In this document: one piece after another, positions 26,491 through 36,097 of the stretch
Position numbering within the stretch: the first letter of the stretch is position 1
Layout of the letters: each line of letters starts with the position of its first letter
NCBI GenBank assembly: GCA_039916305.1
Contig: JBDSLR010000027.1
Coordinates: forward strand, 62,001-126,000
From: JACMLD01 sp039916305
Lineage (GTDB): Bacteria; Bacteroidota; Bacteroidia; Chitinophagales; Chitinophagaceae
Direction: 5' to 3'
DNA: 64,000 bases
Program-made: the position numbers and the translations under genes
Notes under the pieces: generated by a model
Told to the model about the DNA's origin: nothing
Seen by the model: the letters and a program-made list of their open reading frames with translations, nothing else
Databases searched by the model: none

Positions 26491-26630
26491 AGAATTTTTT
26501 GTATTTTTTTAGAGATAAATACAATTATTTTTAAACCGGGCGGTTGTTTTATCCGTTTGGCAGCACTCGCGGCTGTCGTATGACTGATTCCCGCATTGCC
26601 GGTACAAGTCCGCTTCAACACATATTAGCG

Positions 26631-27221
26631 CTATAGCATCCTGCTTTTACCTGAACTTATTCGTCTAACTCCTTTATAACCAATCCATAGCACGACAATC
26701 AGCAATATGCTGGCAATAATAATAGGTATGATAAAGCTTAAAATGGATGCAGTCAATGCTACCGCATTTTCCCCGCTGGCAACAACCGGGTTTCCGGTGC
26801 CAAGCGTCGCCTTTGTTGAGAAAAGGCGTAACAAGCCTGTACCTACATGTATGGTCCCGGCAGTGGCACCCCCTGCAATAAGGGCGGCTACCCACCTGAG
26901 CATAGGCTCACTGTCTGCCGCAGGAAGAATGGCAAAAGCCAATAATGTGCCTGCCCCTATGGCCAGCGGCGCTGCTATAGCATCCAGTATATTGTCCAGG
27001 AAAGGAAAATAGTACGCGCCTACCTCTATTACCGCTGCCGTGGCAAAACAAATAACAGCCGGTAAACTGCCCAGCCACTGCATATCTGAAGAAAAATTAA
27101 ACCAGTGATTATATGCCGCCACCGACCCTACCAGCATGGGAATAAATATCCGGAAACCGCAGCAGGCGCTTAACCCAATCCCCAGGGCAATAGCAGTAAG
27201 AATATGATAATCGAAGTGCAT
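26631..27221 (-). CDS. DUF4126 family membrane protein
   Basis: 196 aa integral membrane protein. It has the DUF4126 pattern: N-terminal helix TAIALGIGLSACCGFRIFIPML, WLGSLPAVICFATAAVIEVGAYYFPFLDNILD-type region (conserved D around residue 76), repeated Gly/Ala-rich membrane helices, and a C-terminal helix IIPIIIASILLIVVLW followed by basic residues. Function is unknown. It lies alone in the interval that separates fusA from rpsJ. Confidence 0.85.
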   Translation of the reverse strand: MHFDYHILTAIALGIGLSACCGFRIFIPMLVGSVAAYNHWFNFSSDMQWLGSLPAVICFATAAVIEVGAYYFPFLDNILDAIAAPLAIGAGTLLAFAILPAADSEPMLRWVAALIAGGATAGTIHVGTGLLRLFSTKATLGTGNPVVASGENAVALTASILSFIIPIIIASILLIVVLWIGYKGVRRISSGKSRML

Positions 27222-27333
27222 TTCTTGAATAAACAGGTTTAAAAAGCAAAAGCAGGTACTAAGTTATTTCTTTTTCAGTTTAATTGGCAAAGTTGTAAAT
27301 CCGGTATTGTCTCAGTTTGAAATTTCCAAACAT

Positions 27334-27585
27334 TTATTTCATTTTGAACTTATCAATTGAAGATTGAATATCAATTAACCGTGCCTGAACGGATTCACGT
27401 TGCATTTTTTGTATCTCTGCACTGTCATACTTGCCCTTTTGCAAGTATCGCCCTATTCTTTCGTTTATGTTATTAGCGCTATCTCTTAATAGTTTTTGGT
27501 CTGTCTGAAGCCTTGTTATCGTTTCAATGCGTTCGCACCCGCAAGTAAACAATACGAAAAGGGATAAAACGGCTAAATATTTCAT
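27334..27585 (-). CDS. Small lipoprotein with coiled-coil-like body
   Basis: 83 aa. N-terminal hydrophobic segment LAVLSLFVLF followed by TCGC, with Cys17 (or Cys15) as the likely lipidation site, then a fully helical charged body of about 65 residues (RLQTDQKLLRDSANNINERI...). No family recognised. It is flanked by the terminator of the sulfatase gene upstream and so is transcribed alone. The short length lowers certainty, but the lipobox and helix composition look real. Confidence 0.65.
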   Translation of the reverse strand: MKYLAVLSLFVLFTCGCERIETITRLQTDQKLLRDSANNINERIGRYLQKGKYDSAEIQKMQRESVQARLIDIQSSIDKFKMK

Positions 27586-27618
27586 GTAAATTTCTAATTA
27601 TTCGCAAGATAACACATA

Positions 27619-27644
27619 TAAAAAAACCGCTGATTCAGCGGTTT
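27619..27644 (-). terminator. Terminator after the LtaS-like gene
   Basis: On the minus strand AAACCGCTG/CAGCGGTTT stem (27636-27644 with 27624-27632) with a three-base loop followed by eight Ts. Confidence 0.85.
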
Positions 27645-27708
27645 GTGCCTTTTTGGGAGTGTATCAGTTTAACCAGAACACCTTCTATATGCATCCATAA
27701 AATCTCTG

Positions 27709-29628
27709 TCATTTCCCAGGAAATGCATCGGGGTGCATTTTGTTTTGCGCCAGCGTAACCGCGTATACCTGCCAGAAAGCCTGCAGCTGCAATAATAAGC
27801 TGTCTGCCTGCTTAGCCTGGTAAGCGTAAAGATTGTTAACCAATGCCGGGTCATTCCTGTATTGATAGTATCCATCCACCCGCTTTGTTACCATATTGTA
27901 CTGCAGGAAATACTGATCATCCATTGCCTGCAGTAAGTTCCCGGACTTATTGAATGCAGCCCGTTTTTTGCCAGCTGTGTCCATCAGCGATCTTCCATAA
28001 GAAAAAAAACGCTCCCCGTTACCGGTTATATCCAGCAGGGTCACAGGAATATCTATTTGCTGACCAGTATATGGGTAGTGCCCTTTTAGAGAACCATCAG
28101 GCGTATAAATAAACATGGGAATCCTGTATGTTCCCATGGCTGATTTGTCCACCCTGTCCGGTGCCCTGGAAAAATGATCGGCAACAAAAAGAAAAATAGT
28201 ATTGGTAAACCAAGGCTGATTTGTAATGGATGAAAAGAAGTCACGCATTACATTATCATAATACCGTAATGATTTTCCGTTTGATTTTGCAAAGCCGGGA
28301 AGGCTGTCAAAAATTGCCCGGGGCATCAGGTTGAAGGGCGCGTGCGTACTCACGTTATAAATTACGCTTACAAACGGTGCTGTTATTTTACTCATTTCGC
28401 CGGCAACTGCCGGAAAGAAAATATGATCGTACACCCCGTAGTAGCCATCAAAATCCTTATGCGAAGCCTGGTAGTTCCGAAAACCAAAATCGTAATCCAG
28501 CTGGTAATTTTTAGAACTCTTCAAAAAGGATTGGGTAAAATCGCTTACCCCGTAAAAAAAACTGCTGCTGTAATGATGGTTTTTAAGCACCTGGGTGAAC
28601 CACTGCGCTTTGTTATACCCATAGCCTGTTAAAAAAAAGTCAGGTGCATTGCCTTCGGGAATGCCGGCTATAATGGCATCAAAGCCTGAGGGAGATGAAA
28701 CTGCATTGGCAAAAAAATTATCAAATACCCAGGATTGTTTCATTAGTGAATCTAAAAAAGGCAGGGTATTTTTCCGTTGATCATTCTCCTGGAAATCATC
28801 CTGTGAGGCGCTTTCTATGATAAAAAGTACGATGTTTTTTTTACCAGGTTGATGACTCTTTATATCGTGCAGCACCGGATGCAATAAAAAAGCTTGCTCA
28901 TCATTCATAAACCGCCATTTCCTCAAATCCATCGGCTGTTTGTACCGCCTTGAAGCCAATAGTTCCGTAACTGTGCTGGCAGAAAAAGGGACATGGTTGC
29001 TCTTCATCACAAAATACCCTGATGAAGTAGTAAAAAAATAGCCGGTTTTAAAATCAAAAATCAGCAAAAAAAGACAGGCTGCATATACCGTAAAAAGAAG
29101 GGCGTATTGCCTGGCAGGAAAAGCAGCAGGCTGTGTCTTTTTAAGCCAGCGCCGGCACACCAAAAACGCGCCCGTTCCCAATAACAGCAGTAGCAACAGT
29201 AAATACCAGTATTTATTTAGAAATGGCAGCAGCAGGCCCGCATTGTCACGTATAAAAAAAAGATCCGCCAGGGTAAGGCGCCGGTGGTTGTTATTAAAAT
29301 AGGCAACATCAAAAAGTGAAATGCCGCATAGCAGCATTATTGTAAATACGTAATAACAGGTTATCAAATTCCGGAAGAAAGACCCCCGCCATTTGATATA
29401 TGCAAGCTGCATCAATAGTAAAGGCAGTAGCAATATTAAAACAGTAGCCAGATCCGACCGCAATCCATACCATAGCATCCAGCTGTATTCAACCGCGGAA
29501 GTATTTGCGGAAAGATCGCCATGGTTAACAATAAAAAAAACACATCTTATTACCGCAAGTGCAAGCAGTGTATATAAAAACAAACAACCATACCCCCATA
29601 ATTTTTGCCAGGCCAATCTTGATTTCAT
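27709..29628 (-). CDS. LTA synthase-like sulfatase-family membrane protein
   Basis: 639 aa. Five hydrophobic segments within about the first 180 residues, then an extracytoplasmic alkaline-phosphatase-fold domain: FIIESASQDDF (metal-binding Glu), KNTLPFLDSL (Thr nucleophile position as in LtaS TPFL), YNVSTHAPF and VADHFSRAPDR (metal ligands Asp-His). Members transfer phosphoglycerol or phosphoethanolamine-type groups onto envelope glycans; in a Gram-negative bacterium the acceptor is not lipoteichoic acid and cannot be named. It starts 12 bp after the acyltransferase stop and ends before a terminator, forming a two-gene operon that probably decorates a surface glycan. Confidence 0.87.
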   Translation of the reverse strand: MKSRLAWQKLWGYGCLFLYTLLALAVIRCVFFIVNHGDLSANTSAVEYSWMLWYGLRSDLATVLILLLPLLLMQLAYIKWRGSFFRNLITCYYVFTIMLLCGISLFDVAYFNNNHRRLTLADLFFIRDNAGLLLPFLNKYWYLLLLLLLLGTGAFLVCRRWLKKTQPAAFPARQYALLFTVYAACLFLLIFDFKTGYFFTTSSGYFVMKSNHVPFSASTVTELLASRRYKQPMDLRKWRFMNDEQAFLLHPVLHDIKSHQPGKKNIVLFIIESASQDDFQENDQRKNTLPFLDSLMKQSWVFDNFFANAVSSPSGFDAIIAGIPEGNAPDFFLTGYGYNKAQWFTQVLKNHHYSSSFFYGVSDFTQSFLKSSKNYQLDYDFGFRNYQASHKDFDGYYGVYDHIFFPAVAGEMSKITAPFVSVIYNVSTHAPFNLMPRAIFDSLPGFAKSNGKSLRYYDNVMRDFFSSITNQPWFTNTIFLFVADHFSRAPDRVDKSAMGTYRIPMFIYTPDGSLKGHYPYTGQQIDIPVTLLDITGNGERFFSYGRSLMDTAGKKRAAFNKSGNLLQAMDDQYFLQYNMVTKRVDGYYQYRNDPALVNNLYAYQAKQADSLLLQLQAFWQVYAVTLAQNKMHPDAFPGK

Positions 29629-29640
29629 TACTCTCGGTTA

Positions 29641-30720
29641 CTATTTATTTAAAAGACGTTTATAGTTTAAAAACTTTTTTTCGAATAAGTGGTAACTTAA
29701 AAACGCGAGGCCCGCGGTTAGTAAAACAGATAAGAAAATCTGTGCGTGTATGCTCACAGCCGGGGCATTATTTTTAAACCATTTTACCATAAGCACTTTT
29801 ACAGGTACATGCAAAAGATATATGCCATAGGAATATTTGCCGGCCGTTACCAGCCATTTTGCCTGGAATATCCGTACAAGTCCGCCTGCCTGCTGGATGG
29901 TTGATCCCAGTATACCGCCCCAGAACAATGCATTCAATGTATACCCATACCGGGCAACCATTTCCGCCCCCAGCTGCCAGGTTTGTTTCGCCATTATCAT
30001 CATAGCTGTGGCAGCGGCAAGGCAGGCAACTGCCAGTAACCAGCCTTTATGCAAAAGCCAGTGGTACTTTGCTTCCCTGCTAAAAAAATACAGCAACGCA
30101 CCAATTGAAAAAGAATCAATTCTTGCAGGAAGTAAAACGTACCGGTATTCAGGTTGCATGGTAAAAAAATGACCAGCAAATAAACGGAAGACCAACGCGA
30201 ATGCTACCAGGCCAATCAGTATTACCGCCCATTGTTTCTTTTGAAAGAGCAGCAAACAGATTAAGGGCCAGATTAAGTAAAACTGCATCTCGCAGGCCAC
30301 TGACCAAAGGGGGACAAAAATGATATTATCCGTCCACCCAAACAATGCGTTATATATGTTTACAGAAAAACTCCAGTACCAGGCCTGTTCTTTTATTAAT
30401 TGCTGGTATGAACCTGTGACGGAAGAAGGCCATAACAGGGGTACTAAAAAAAACAACACTAAAATCAGATAGTACAATGGAGCAATTCTCAATAAACGCT
30501 TACAATAAAAATTTATGTAGTAATTGCTGCTCCCCGCAGTGGCTGCCAGCCTGCCGGTAATAAGAAAGCCTGATAAAACAAAAAACAAATCCACTCCTAT
30601 CCATCCAAATGAGAAAAACGAATAATAATGATAGCCCAGCACCAGCAATATAGCCAGCCCCCTTGATCCATCCAGGACCCTGATTCTGCTATGCTGTATT
30701 GCTATTTCCTTTTCATCCAT
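29641..30720 (-). CDS. Acyltransferase 3 family membrane protein (OafA/YrhL type)
   Basis: 359 aa with about ten membrane helices. The N-terminal family motif is present: RVLDGSRGLAILLVLGYHYY (catalytic-type His in the first helix) and FFVLSGFLITGRL. C-terminus SYGIYLLHVPVKVLMV is the usual last conserved helix. Such proteins O-acetylate or O-acylate cell-surface polysaccharides. It is the first gene of an operon with the downstream LtaS-like sulfatase. Confidence 0.9.
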   Translation of the reverse strand: MDEKEIAIQHSRIRVLDGSRGLAILLVLGYHYYSFFSFGWIGVDLFFVLSGFLITGRLAATAGSSNYYINFYCKRLLRIAPLYYLILVLFFLVPLLWPSSVTGSYQQLIKEQAWYWSFSVNIYNALFGWTDNIIFVPLWSVACEMQFYLIWPLICLLLFQKKQWAVILIGLVAFALVFRLFAGHFFTMQPEYRYVLLPARIDSFSIGALLYFFSREAKYHWLLHKGWLLAVACLAAATAMMIMAKQTWQLGAEMVARYGYTLNALFWGGILGSTIQQAGGLVRIFQAKWLVTAGKYSYGIYLLHVPVKVLMVKWFKNNAPAVSIHAQIFLSVLLTAGLAFLSYHLFEKKFLNYKRLLNK

Positions 30721-30797
30721 CGCGCTGAATTATAATACCCTTACCGCTTATATCTTTAAAGATAACCGTTACACATTTACCGGAATATCAAATAACA

Positions 30798-30833
30798 ATA
30801 AAAAAGCCTGTACAGGCAATTGCTGTACAGGCT
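30798..30833 (-). terminator. Terminator after the DPP-IV gene
   Basis: 11-bp perfect stem (30823-30833 with 30805-30815), seven-base loop, then TTTTTTATT on the minus strand. Confidence 0.85.
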
Positions 30834-30855
30834 ATGAATTATTGATCTAATTATT

Positions 30856-33081
30856 TCAGAACCCGGCCTTTTTGCTGTCAGTTACAATTCTTTCTGCTGC
30901 TCCCGGCGGGCAATATTGTTTCAGATAGCTGGTAAACATGGTTGATAAATGCTGAAAAGTACCTGCCCCTTCAGAAATACTATGCGTCCGGTTTGGATAG
31001 GACATTAGCTGGAACTGCCGGTTGTATTTCACCAGCTCGTTTATCAGCATTTCAGCGTTTGAATAATGTACGTTATCATCCCCCGTACCATGCACATATA
31101 ATAAATTTCCCTGTAAGTTCTTAGCATAGGTAATGGGCGAGCCTTTTACAAAATCTTCAAGGTTTTCCTGCGGCAGGCCCATATATCTTTCCTGGTAAAT
31201 ATTATCATAGGTGAGCTGGTTACCTACCGCAGCAACCGCAATACCGGTTTTATAAATTTCCGGGTGCTGAAACATTAAATTTAAGGTGGCGGAGCCGCCA
31301 CCACTCCAGCCCCATACACCCACCCGGCTGCTGTCTATATATGGCCATTTCAAAATTTCTTTTGCAGCCATTGCCTGGTCGCCTATGTTCACCAGGCCAA
31401 TTTTACGGTAAACAGATTTGCGCCATTGCCGGCCTTTGGGCACCGGTGTACCACGGTTATCAACAGATATATAAAAGTATCCGTCTTTTGCCATATCTCC
31501 TTTGTACATGCGGTTGTTGGCAATACCGTATTCATCTTTTACAGTTTGCCCCCAGGGTTCTGTATATACGTAAAACACGACGGGGTATTTTTTGGTGGAA
31601 TCAAAATTGAGCGGCTTTTTCATCCAGGCATCCATCTCAATACCTTCAGCCGTTTTTATGGTAAAGAATGTTATCCCGGCTGCTGACTTATCTGTTTTTG
31701 CAATGGCATCATTTACCTTATTTTCTCCGTTAATGCCTTTATGCCCCGCGAGTGTTATCCATTCTGTGGCTGGCGGCGTGTAGTAATTGGAAAAGCTATG
31801 GAACGCATACCTGGCATCTGGCGAAATTTCATAATCATGCGTTCCCGGCTGGCTACCCGGCGAAAGCAGTTCGGGCTTTCCTTTGCCATCCAGCTTTGTC
31901 CGGTATAAATATTTTTGAGTAGCATTAACGGGCGAGGCCATAAAATACACATATCCCCCTTTTTCATCAATACGCATAATATCCATTACATCATAATCGC
32001 CTGCGGTTACCAGGGTTTCTTTTTTACCATCGCGGGCTATGCGGTATAAATGCCGCCAACCATCTTTTTCGCCAGCCCATAAAAATTCTTTTCCATTATT
32101 AAGCCAGTCCCAGCCCCCGTTGGCATAATCCTGGTCCCACAATGGCAATATATCAATCCACGCAGCATCAGTCTCTTTATAAATTGTATTTGACGTACCA
32201 GTAGCGGTATTGCAAAGCATCAGCTGGCTCTCATTCTGTTTGCGGTTAAGGTGCTGTATAATCAGTTCTGTGCTGTTGCCCGCCCATTCCATCCTGGGTA
32301 CATAGGTTTGCAAAACAGGGTCGGTAGGAATATTCATCCATTTTGTTTGTGCAGTAGCAATATCTGCCACGCCAATTTTATAGGGGGAAGGGGCTTCGCC
32401 GGCCACCGGGTATTCTACCGGAATTACTTTTGGATAAATAGAATCCGTTGTATTCAGCATTTCATAATCCTTTGTAGTTTTTGCATCAATCTGCCAGTAT
32501 GCAATGTGTTTGCTATCGGGGCTCCACCTGAAACCATCCCTGCAAAAAAATTCTTCTTCATAGGCCCAGTCGAATGTACCATTGATAAGCTGCCTGCTGC
32601 CGTCACTGGTAAGTTGTTTAACAGTGCCGCCGGCAATATCTTCTACGTATAAATTATAATTGCTGACAAACGCCACCTTCGTACCATCTGGAGAAAATTT
32701 TGCAAACATGAGTGAAGAGGCGGGCAAAGACTTACCAATTTGCTGCAGGCTGCCATCAGCTGATTTATACAGCCAGTAATCACCCCGGGTATCCATACGC
32801 CATACTTTTTTTGTATTGGTATAAATAAGGAGTTGCTGCTCATCTGCAGAGAGTACAAAATTTCTGACGCCAATGCTTTTTTGCGCTCCTGGTACGATCA
32901 ATTTTTCTTTTGGCAGTACAATTGTTTTAGTATTCTGCGGCAGGGTATATTTTACAATCTCGCCCCCCTCGGCGCGATAATAACTACTGCCGTCTTTTGC
33001 CCATTTTATTTGCTGTGCGAACGCGGTACCCGCAAATAAAAAAACAGTTGTCCACGCAAGAAAATAAATACCATATTTCAT
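30856..33081 (-). CDS. S9 family peptidase (dipeptidyl peptidase IV-like), exported
   Basis: 741 aa from ATG 33081; the upstream ATG at 33138 would put 19 residues before a clear signal peptide (KYGIYFLAWTTVFLFAGTAFA, cleavage after AFA). Then an eight-bladed propeller (DPPIV_N) with WAYEEEF, the DPP-IV double-Glu motif, and the alpha/beta-hydrolase domain with nucleophile in GWSGGG, Asp in GTGDDNVH and His in RTHSI. It cleaves X-Pro or X-Ala dipeptides from N-termini in the periplasm or at the surface. Single gene with its own terminator. Confidence 0.93.
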   Translation of the reverse strand: MKYGIYFLAWTTVFLFAGTAFAQQIKWAKDGSSYYRAEGGEIVKYTLPQNTKTIVLPKEKLIVPGAQKSIGVRNFVLSADEQQLLIYTNTKKVWRMDTRGDYWLYKSADGSLQQIGKSLPASSLMFAKFSPDGTKVAFVSNYNLYVEDIAGGTVKQLTSDGSRQLINGTFDWAYEEEFFCRDGFRWSPDSKHIAYWQIDAKTTKDYEMLNTTDSIYPKVIPVEYPVAGEAPSPYKIGVADIATAQTKWMNIPTDPVLQTYVPRMEWAGNSTELIIQHLNRKQNESQLMLCNTATGTSNTIYKETDAAWIDILPLWDQDYANGGWDWLNNGKEFLWAGEKDGWRHLYRIARDGKKETLVTAGDYDVMDIMRIDEKGGYVYFMASPVNATQKYLYRTKLDGKGKPELLSPGSQPGTHDYEISPDARYAFHSFSNYYTPPATEWITLAGHKGINGENKVNDAIAKTDKSAAGITFFTIKTAEGIEMDAWMKKPLNFDSTKKYPVVFYVYTEPWGQTVKDEYGIANNRMYKGDMAKDGYFYISVDNRGTPVPKGRQWRKSVYRKIGLVNIGDQAMAAKEILKWPYIDSSRVGVWGWSGGGSATLNLMFQHPEIYKTGIAVAAVGNQLTYDNIYQERYMGLPQENLEDFVKGSPITYAKNLQGNLLYVHGTGDDNVHYSNAEMLINELVKYNRQFQLMSYPNRTHSISEGAGTFQHLSTMFTSYLKQYCPPGAAERIVTDSKKAGF

Positions 33082-33296
33082 ATGAAAGAATATTTGAGTT
33101 GTAAAATAACTGATTATTAAGACAGCAACAGCCCGCAAATTAAAAGACGCCAGCAGCTACGCCTGCCAGGCTGTCCATTTTTAACGACCTTTTCTAAAGA
33201 TTTTTTTTACTTACCCATTTGATATCGCAGAATATAAAAATTATGTAGGCATTATATTACCGGCGGAAAATGGGTTTATTAATTTTCATGAAGGAT

Positions 33297-33330
33297 ATAA
33301 AAAAAGTCCCGCCTTTTTGAAAGCGGGACT
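33297..33330 (-). terminator. Terminator of fusA
   Basis: Minus strand: 8-bp stem AGTCCCGC/GCGGGACT (33323-33330 with 33305-33312), ten-base loop, then seven Ts. Confidence 0.85.
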
Positions 33331-33352
33331 TATATTCAATTTGAACCAATTC

Positions 33353-35497
33353 TTATGCATTTACCTTACCCTTGATCTTGGCTATTACTTCTTCAGCAAT
33401 ACCATTGGGAGCAGGGGTATAATGAGAGAACTCCATGGTAGAAGATGCACGGCCTGATGACATAGAACGCAGTTGGGTTACATAACCAAACATTTCGCTT
33501 AATGGCACTTTAGCGCGGATAACCTGCGCATTATTACGGCTGTCCATGCCTTCCAGCATACCACGGCGGCGGTTAAGGTCACCTGTAACATCACCCATGT
33601 ACAGATCAGGTGTTACCACTTCCACTTTCATGATAGGCTCCAGCAAAACAGGTTTTGCTTTCCTGGCTGCTTCACGGAAACCAGCTTTTGCACACAATTC
33701 AAAACTCATAGAGTCAGAATCCACTGCGTGGAAGCTACCGTCAAATATGCGCACTTTCATGTTGTCTACAGGGTAGCTGGCCAATACGCCCGTTCCCATA
33801 GAAGATTCAAATCCTTTTTGAATAGCGGGTATAAATTCACGGGGGATAGAACCTCCGAAAATATCATTGATAAACTGGTAATGTTTACCTGGATTTTCGG
33901 TTAACCATTCTTTATCAGCAGGGCCGAATTCAAATGTAATATCCGCAAATTTACCACGGCCACCTGTTTGTTTCTTCAGGGTTTCACGGTGTTCAATAGT
34001 AGCACCGAAAGCCTCTTTGTAAGCAACCTGGGGAGCACCCTGGTTTACTTCCACTTTAAACTCCCTGCGCATACGGTCAACAATAATCTCAAGGTGTAAC
34101 TCACCCATACCACGCAAAATGGTCTGGCCGGTCTCTTCGTCTGTGTTTACACGCAGGGTAGGATCTTCTTCTACCAGTTTAGCAATGGCCATACCCATCC
34201 TGTCTACGTCGGCCTGTGCTTTTGGCTCAACCGCGATAGCAATTACAGGCTCAGGTATAAACATATTCTCCAGGGCAATAGGGTGATTTTCATCACACAA
34301 AGTGTCTCCTGTTTTGATTTCTTTAAAACCAACGGCCGCTCCAATATCACCCGCTTCGATAAAATCAATCGGGTTTTGCTTGTTTGCAAACATCTTCATG
34401 ATACGGCTGATACGTTCTTTCTTACCGCTTCTTACGTTCAATACATAAGAACCTGCATCTAGGTGGCCGGAATAGCACCGGAAGAATGCCAGGCGGCCCA
34501 CAAACGGATCCGTCATAATTTTAAACGCCAGTGCTGCAAAAGGTGCTTTTGCATCTGCTTTGCGTGTTTCCGGCTCTCCGGTATCAGGATTAGTACCTAC
34601 AGTATCAGGAATATCAACCGGTGAAGGCAGGTAACGGCAAACGGCATCCAATGCAGTTTGTACGCCCTTATTTTTAAAAGAAGAACCACACATCATTGGA
34701 ACGATGCTAAGGTCTACCGTTGCTTTACGGATGGCTTCATGCATTTCTTCTTCAGTAATAGTATCAGGATTATCGAAGAATTTCTCCATCAGCTTATCAT
34801 CATATTCAGCTACGGCTTCTACCAGCTGCGCCCTCCATTCCTTTGCTTCTTCCAGCATATCGGCTGGTACTTCTATTTCGTCAAAGGTCATACCCTCTGT
34901 TTCCATATGCCAGATGATACCCTTCATTTTAATAAGATCCACCACTCCTATAAAGTCATCTTCAGCACCAATTGGCAACTGCAGGGGCACGGCTTTGGAA
35001 CCCAGCATTTCTTTTACCTGCTTAACCACCATTAAGAAGTCAGCTCCGGCACGGTCCATTTTATTTACGAAACCGATGCGGGGAACACCATAACGGTTAG
35101 CCTGGCGCCAAACGGTTTCAGACTGTGGTTCCACACCATCTACGGCAGAGAACAGCGCAATCAGGCCATCCAGCACACGCATGGAACGCTCTACCTCCAC
35201 GGTAAAATCCACGTGACCTGGTGTATCAATGATGTTGAAAGAATATTTTTTTGTGTCAGCATATTCTTTCCCTTTATTAGTAGGAAAGTTCCACTGGCAG
35301 CTTACCGCAGCTGAAGTAATGGTAATACCCCGCTCCTTTTCCTGCTCCATCCAGTCGGTGGTAGCAGCACCATCATGCACTTCACCAATGCGGTGAATCA
35401 TACCTGTGTACCGGAGAATACGCTCCGTAGTGGTTGTTTTACCGGCATCAATGTGAGCCGCAATACCAAAGTTTCTTTGAAATTTTAAGTCTGCCAT
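33353..35497 (-). CDS. fusA: Elongation factor G
   Basis: 714 aa, full-length translocase GTPase. G motifs: AHIDAGKTTTTERIL, switch II DTPGHVDFTVEVERSMRVLD, NKMDR; domain IV has RGRKFADI-like GGRGKFADITFEFG and the C-terminal RSMSSGRASSTMEFSHY. It drives tRNA-mRNA translocation. In most Bacteroidota it lies between rpsG and rpsJ; here both neighbours are missing, it has its own terminator and a probable promoter 150 bp upstream, so it has become an independent transcription unit. Confidence 0.97.
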   Translation of the reverse strand: MADLKFQRNFGIAAHIDAGKTTTTERILRYTGMIHRIGEVHDGAATTDWMEQEKERGITITSAAVSCQWNFPTNKGKEYADTKKYSFNIIDTPGHVDFTVEVERSMRVLDGLIALFSAVDGVEPQSETVWRQANRYGVPRIGFVNKMDRAGADFLMVVKQVKEMLGSKAVPLQLPIGAEDDFIGVVDLIKMKGIIWHMETEGMTFDEIEVPADMLEEAKEWRAQLVEAVAEYDDKLMEKFFDNPDTITEEEMHEAIRKATVDLSIVPMMCGSSFKNKGVQTALDAVCRYLPSPVDIPDTVGTNPDTGEPETRKADAKAPFAALAFKIMTDPFVGRLAFFRCYSGHLDAGSYVLNVRSGKKERISRIMKMFANKQNPIDFIEAGDIGAAVGFKEIKTGDTLCDENHPIALENMFIPEPVIAIAVEPKAQADVDRMGMAIAKLVEEDPTLRVNTDEETGQTILRGMGELHLEIIVDRMRREFKVEVNQGAPQVAYKEAFGATIEHRETLKKQTGGRGKFADITFEFGPADKEWLTENPGKHYQFINDIFGGSIPREFIPAIQKGFESSMGTGVLASYPVDNMKVRIFDGSFHAVDSDSMSFELCAKAGFREAARKAKPVLLEPIMKVEVVTPDLYMGDVTGDLNRRRGMLEGMDSRNNAQVIRAKVPLSEMFGYVTQLRSMSSGRASSTMEFSHYTPAPNGIAEEVIAKIKGKVNA

Positions 35498-35647
35498 TAT
35501 TGTATATTAAACGTTTAAATTTTGTGTGCTTGGGCATTTCCCCCGCTTCTTCTACCCTGCATTTACCCCAGCTACCTGCACCGGCCATGCTCGGCCAGCA
35601 TATTTAGCCCCACAGCAGGCCATAAAACCAACACTGCTTTTGGCGCG

Positions 35648-35655
35648 CAAAGGTA
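35648..35655 (-). promoter_or_regulatory. Probable -7 box of fusA
   Basis: TACCTTTG on the minus strand, same hexamer core as the S10 operon promoter, about 150 bp before the fusA ATG. No TTG at the -33 distance, so support is partial. Confidence 0.4.
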
Positions 35656-36097
35656 ACTATTTCACCTGAATAAAAAAGTAGTCGTTAAAATTCGATTTTA
35701 TGGCGGTTTAAGGCCTTAAAATGCGTTATCAAACTGAATGGGTGGTATTCCCGCCAATAAGCTCTTTTGCTCAACCGCAGGGCGGCCTGCGTAATACCTT
35801 AGGCCGGCAAATAAGAAGCGGGGCAACGTACGATTTGGAACTGCAGCAGCCAGTATTAACAAAAAAGCTAACTGCACTGAATCTTCAGGAAGCGGGTGTT
35901 GGCCCGAATTCAGCATCGCCTGTTGCGCTGCATAACCGACCGTGATATCACAAGCACGCATTCATTTTTTCAAATCATCTGAATGCATTCCAACGTTTAT
36001 CAAAATTTTTATTAAATACCTCTCTAAAATTTGTGCGTATTTAAAAAGCTTTACTAAATTTAGAATCTGATTACTAACCTAAAAATTCAAAAACAAT
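35656..36097. other. Intergenic region without a supported gene
   Basis: Divergent spacer between fusA and the histone-like gene. Two overlapping frames of 74-81 codons (35716-35961) on opposite strands lack recognisable motifs and are not accepted. The last 120 bp are AT-rich and hold the histone-like gene's leader. Confidence 0.5.

Noticed and set aside
35716..35961. Two overlapping opposite-strand frames of 74-81 codons
   Set aside because: Neither has a family feature; mutual overlap and position in a promoter region argue against both.
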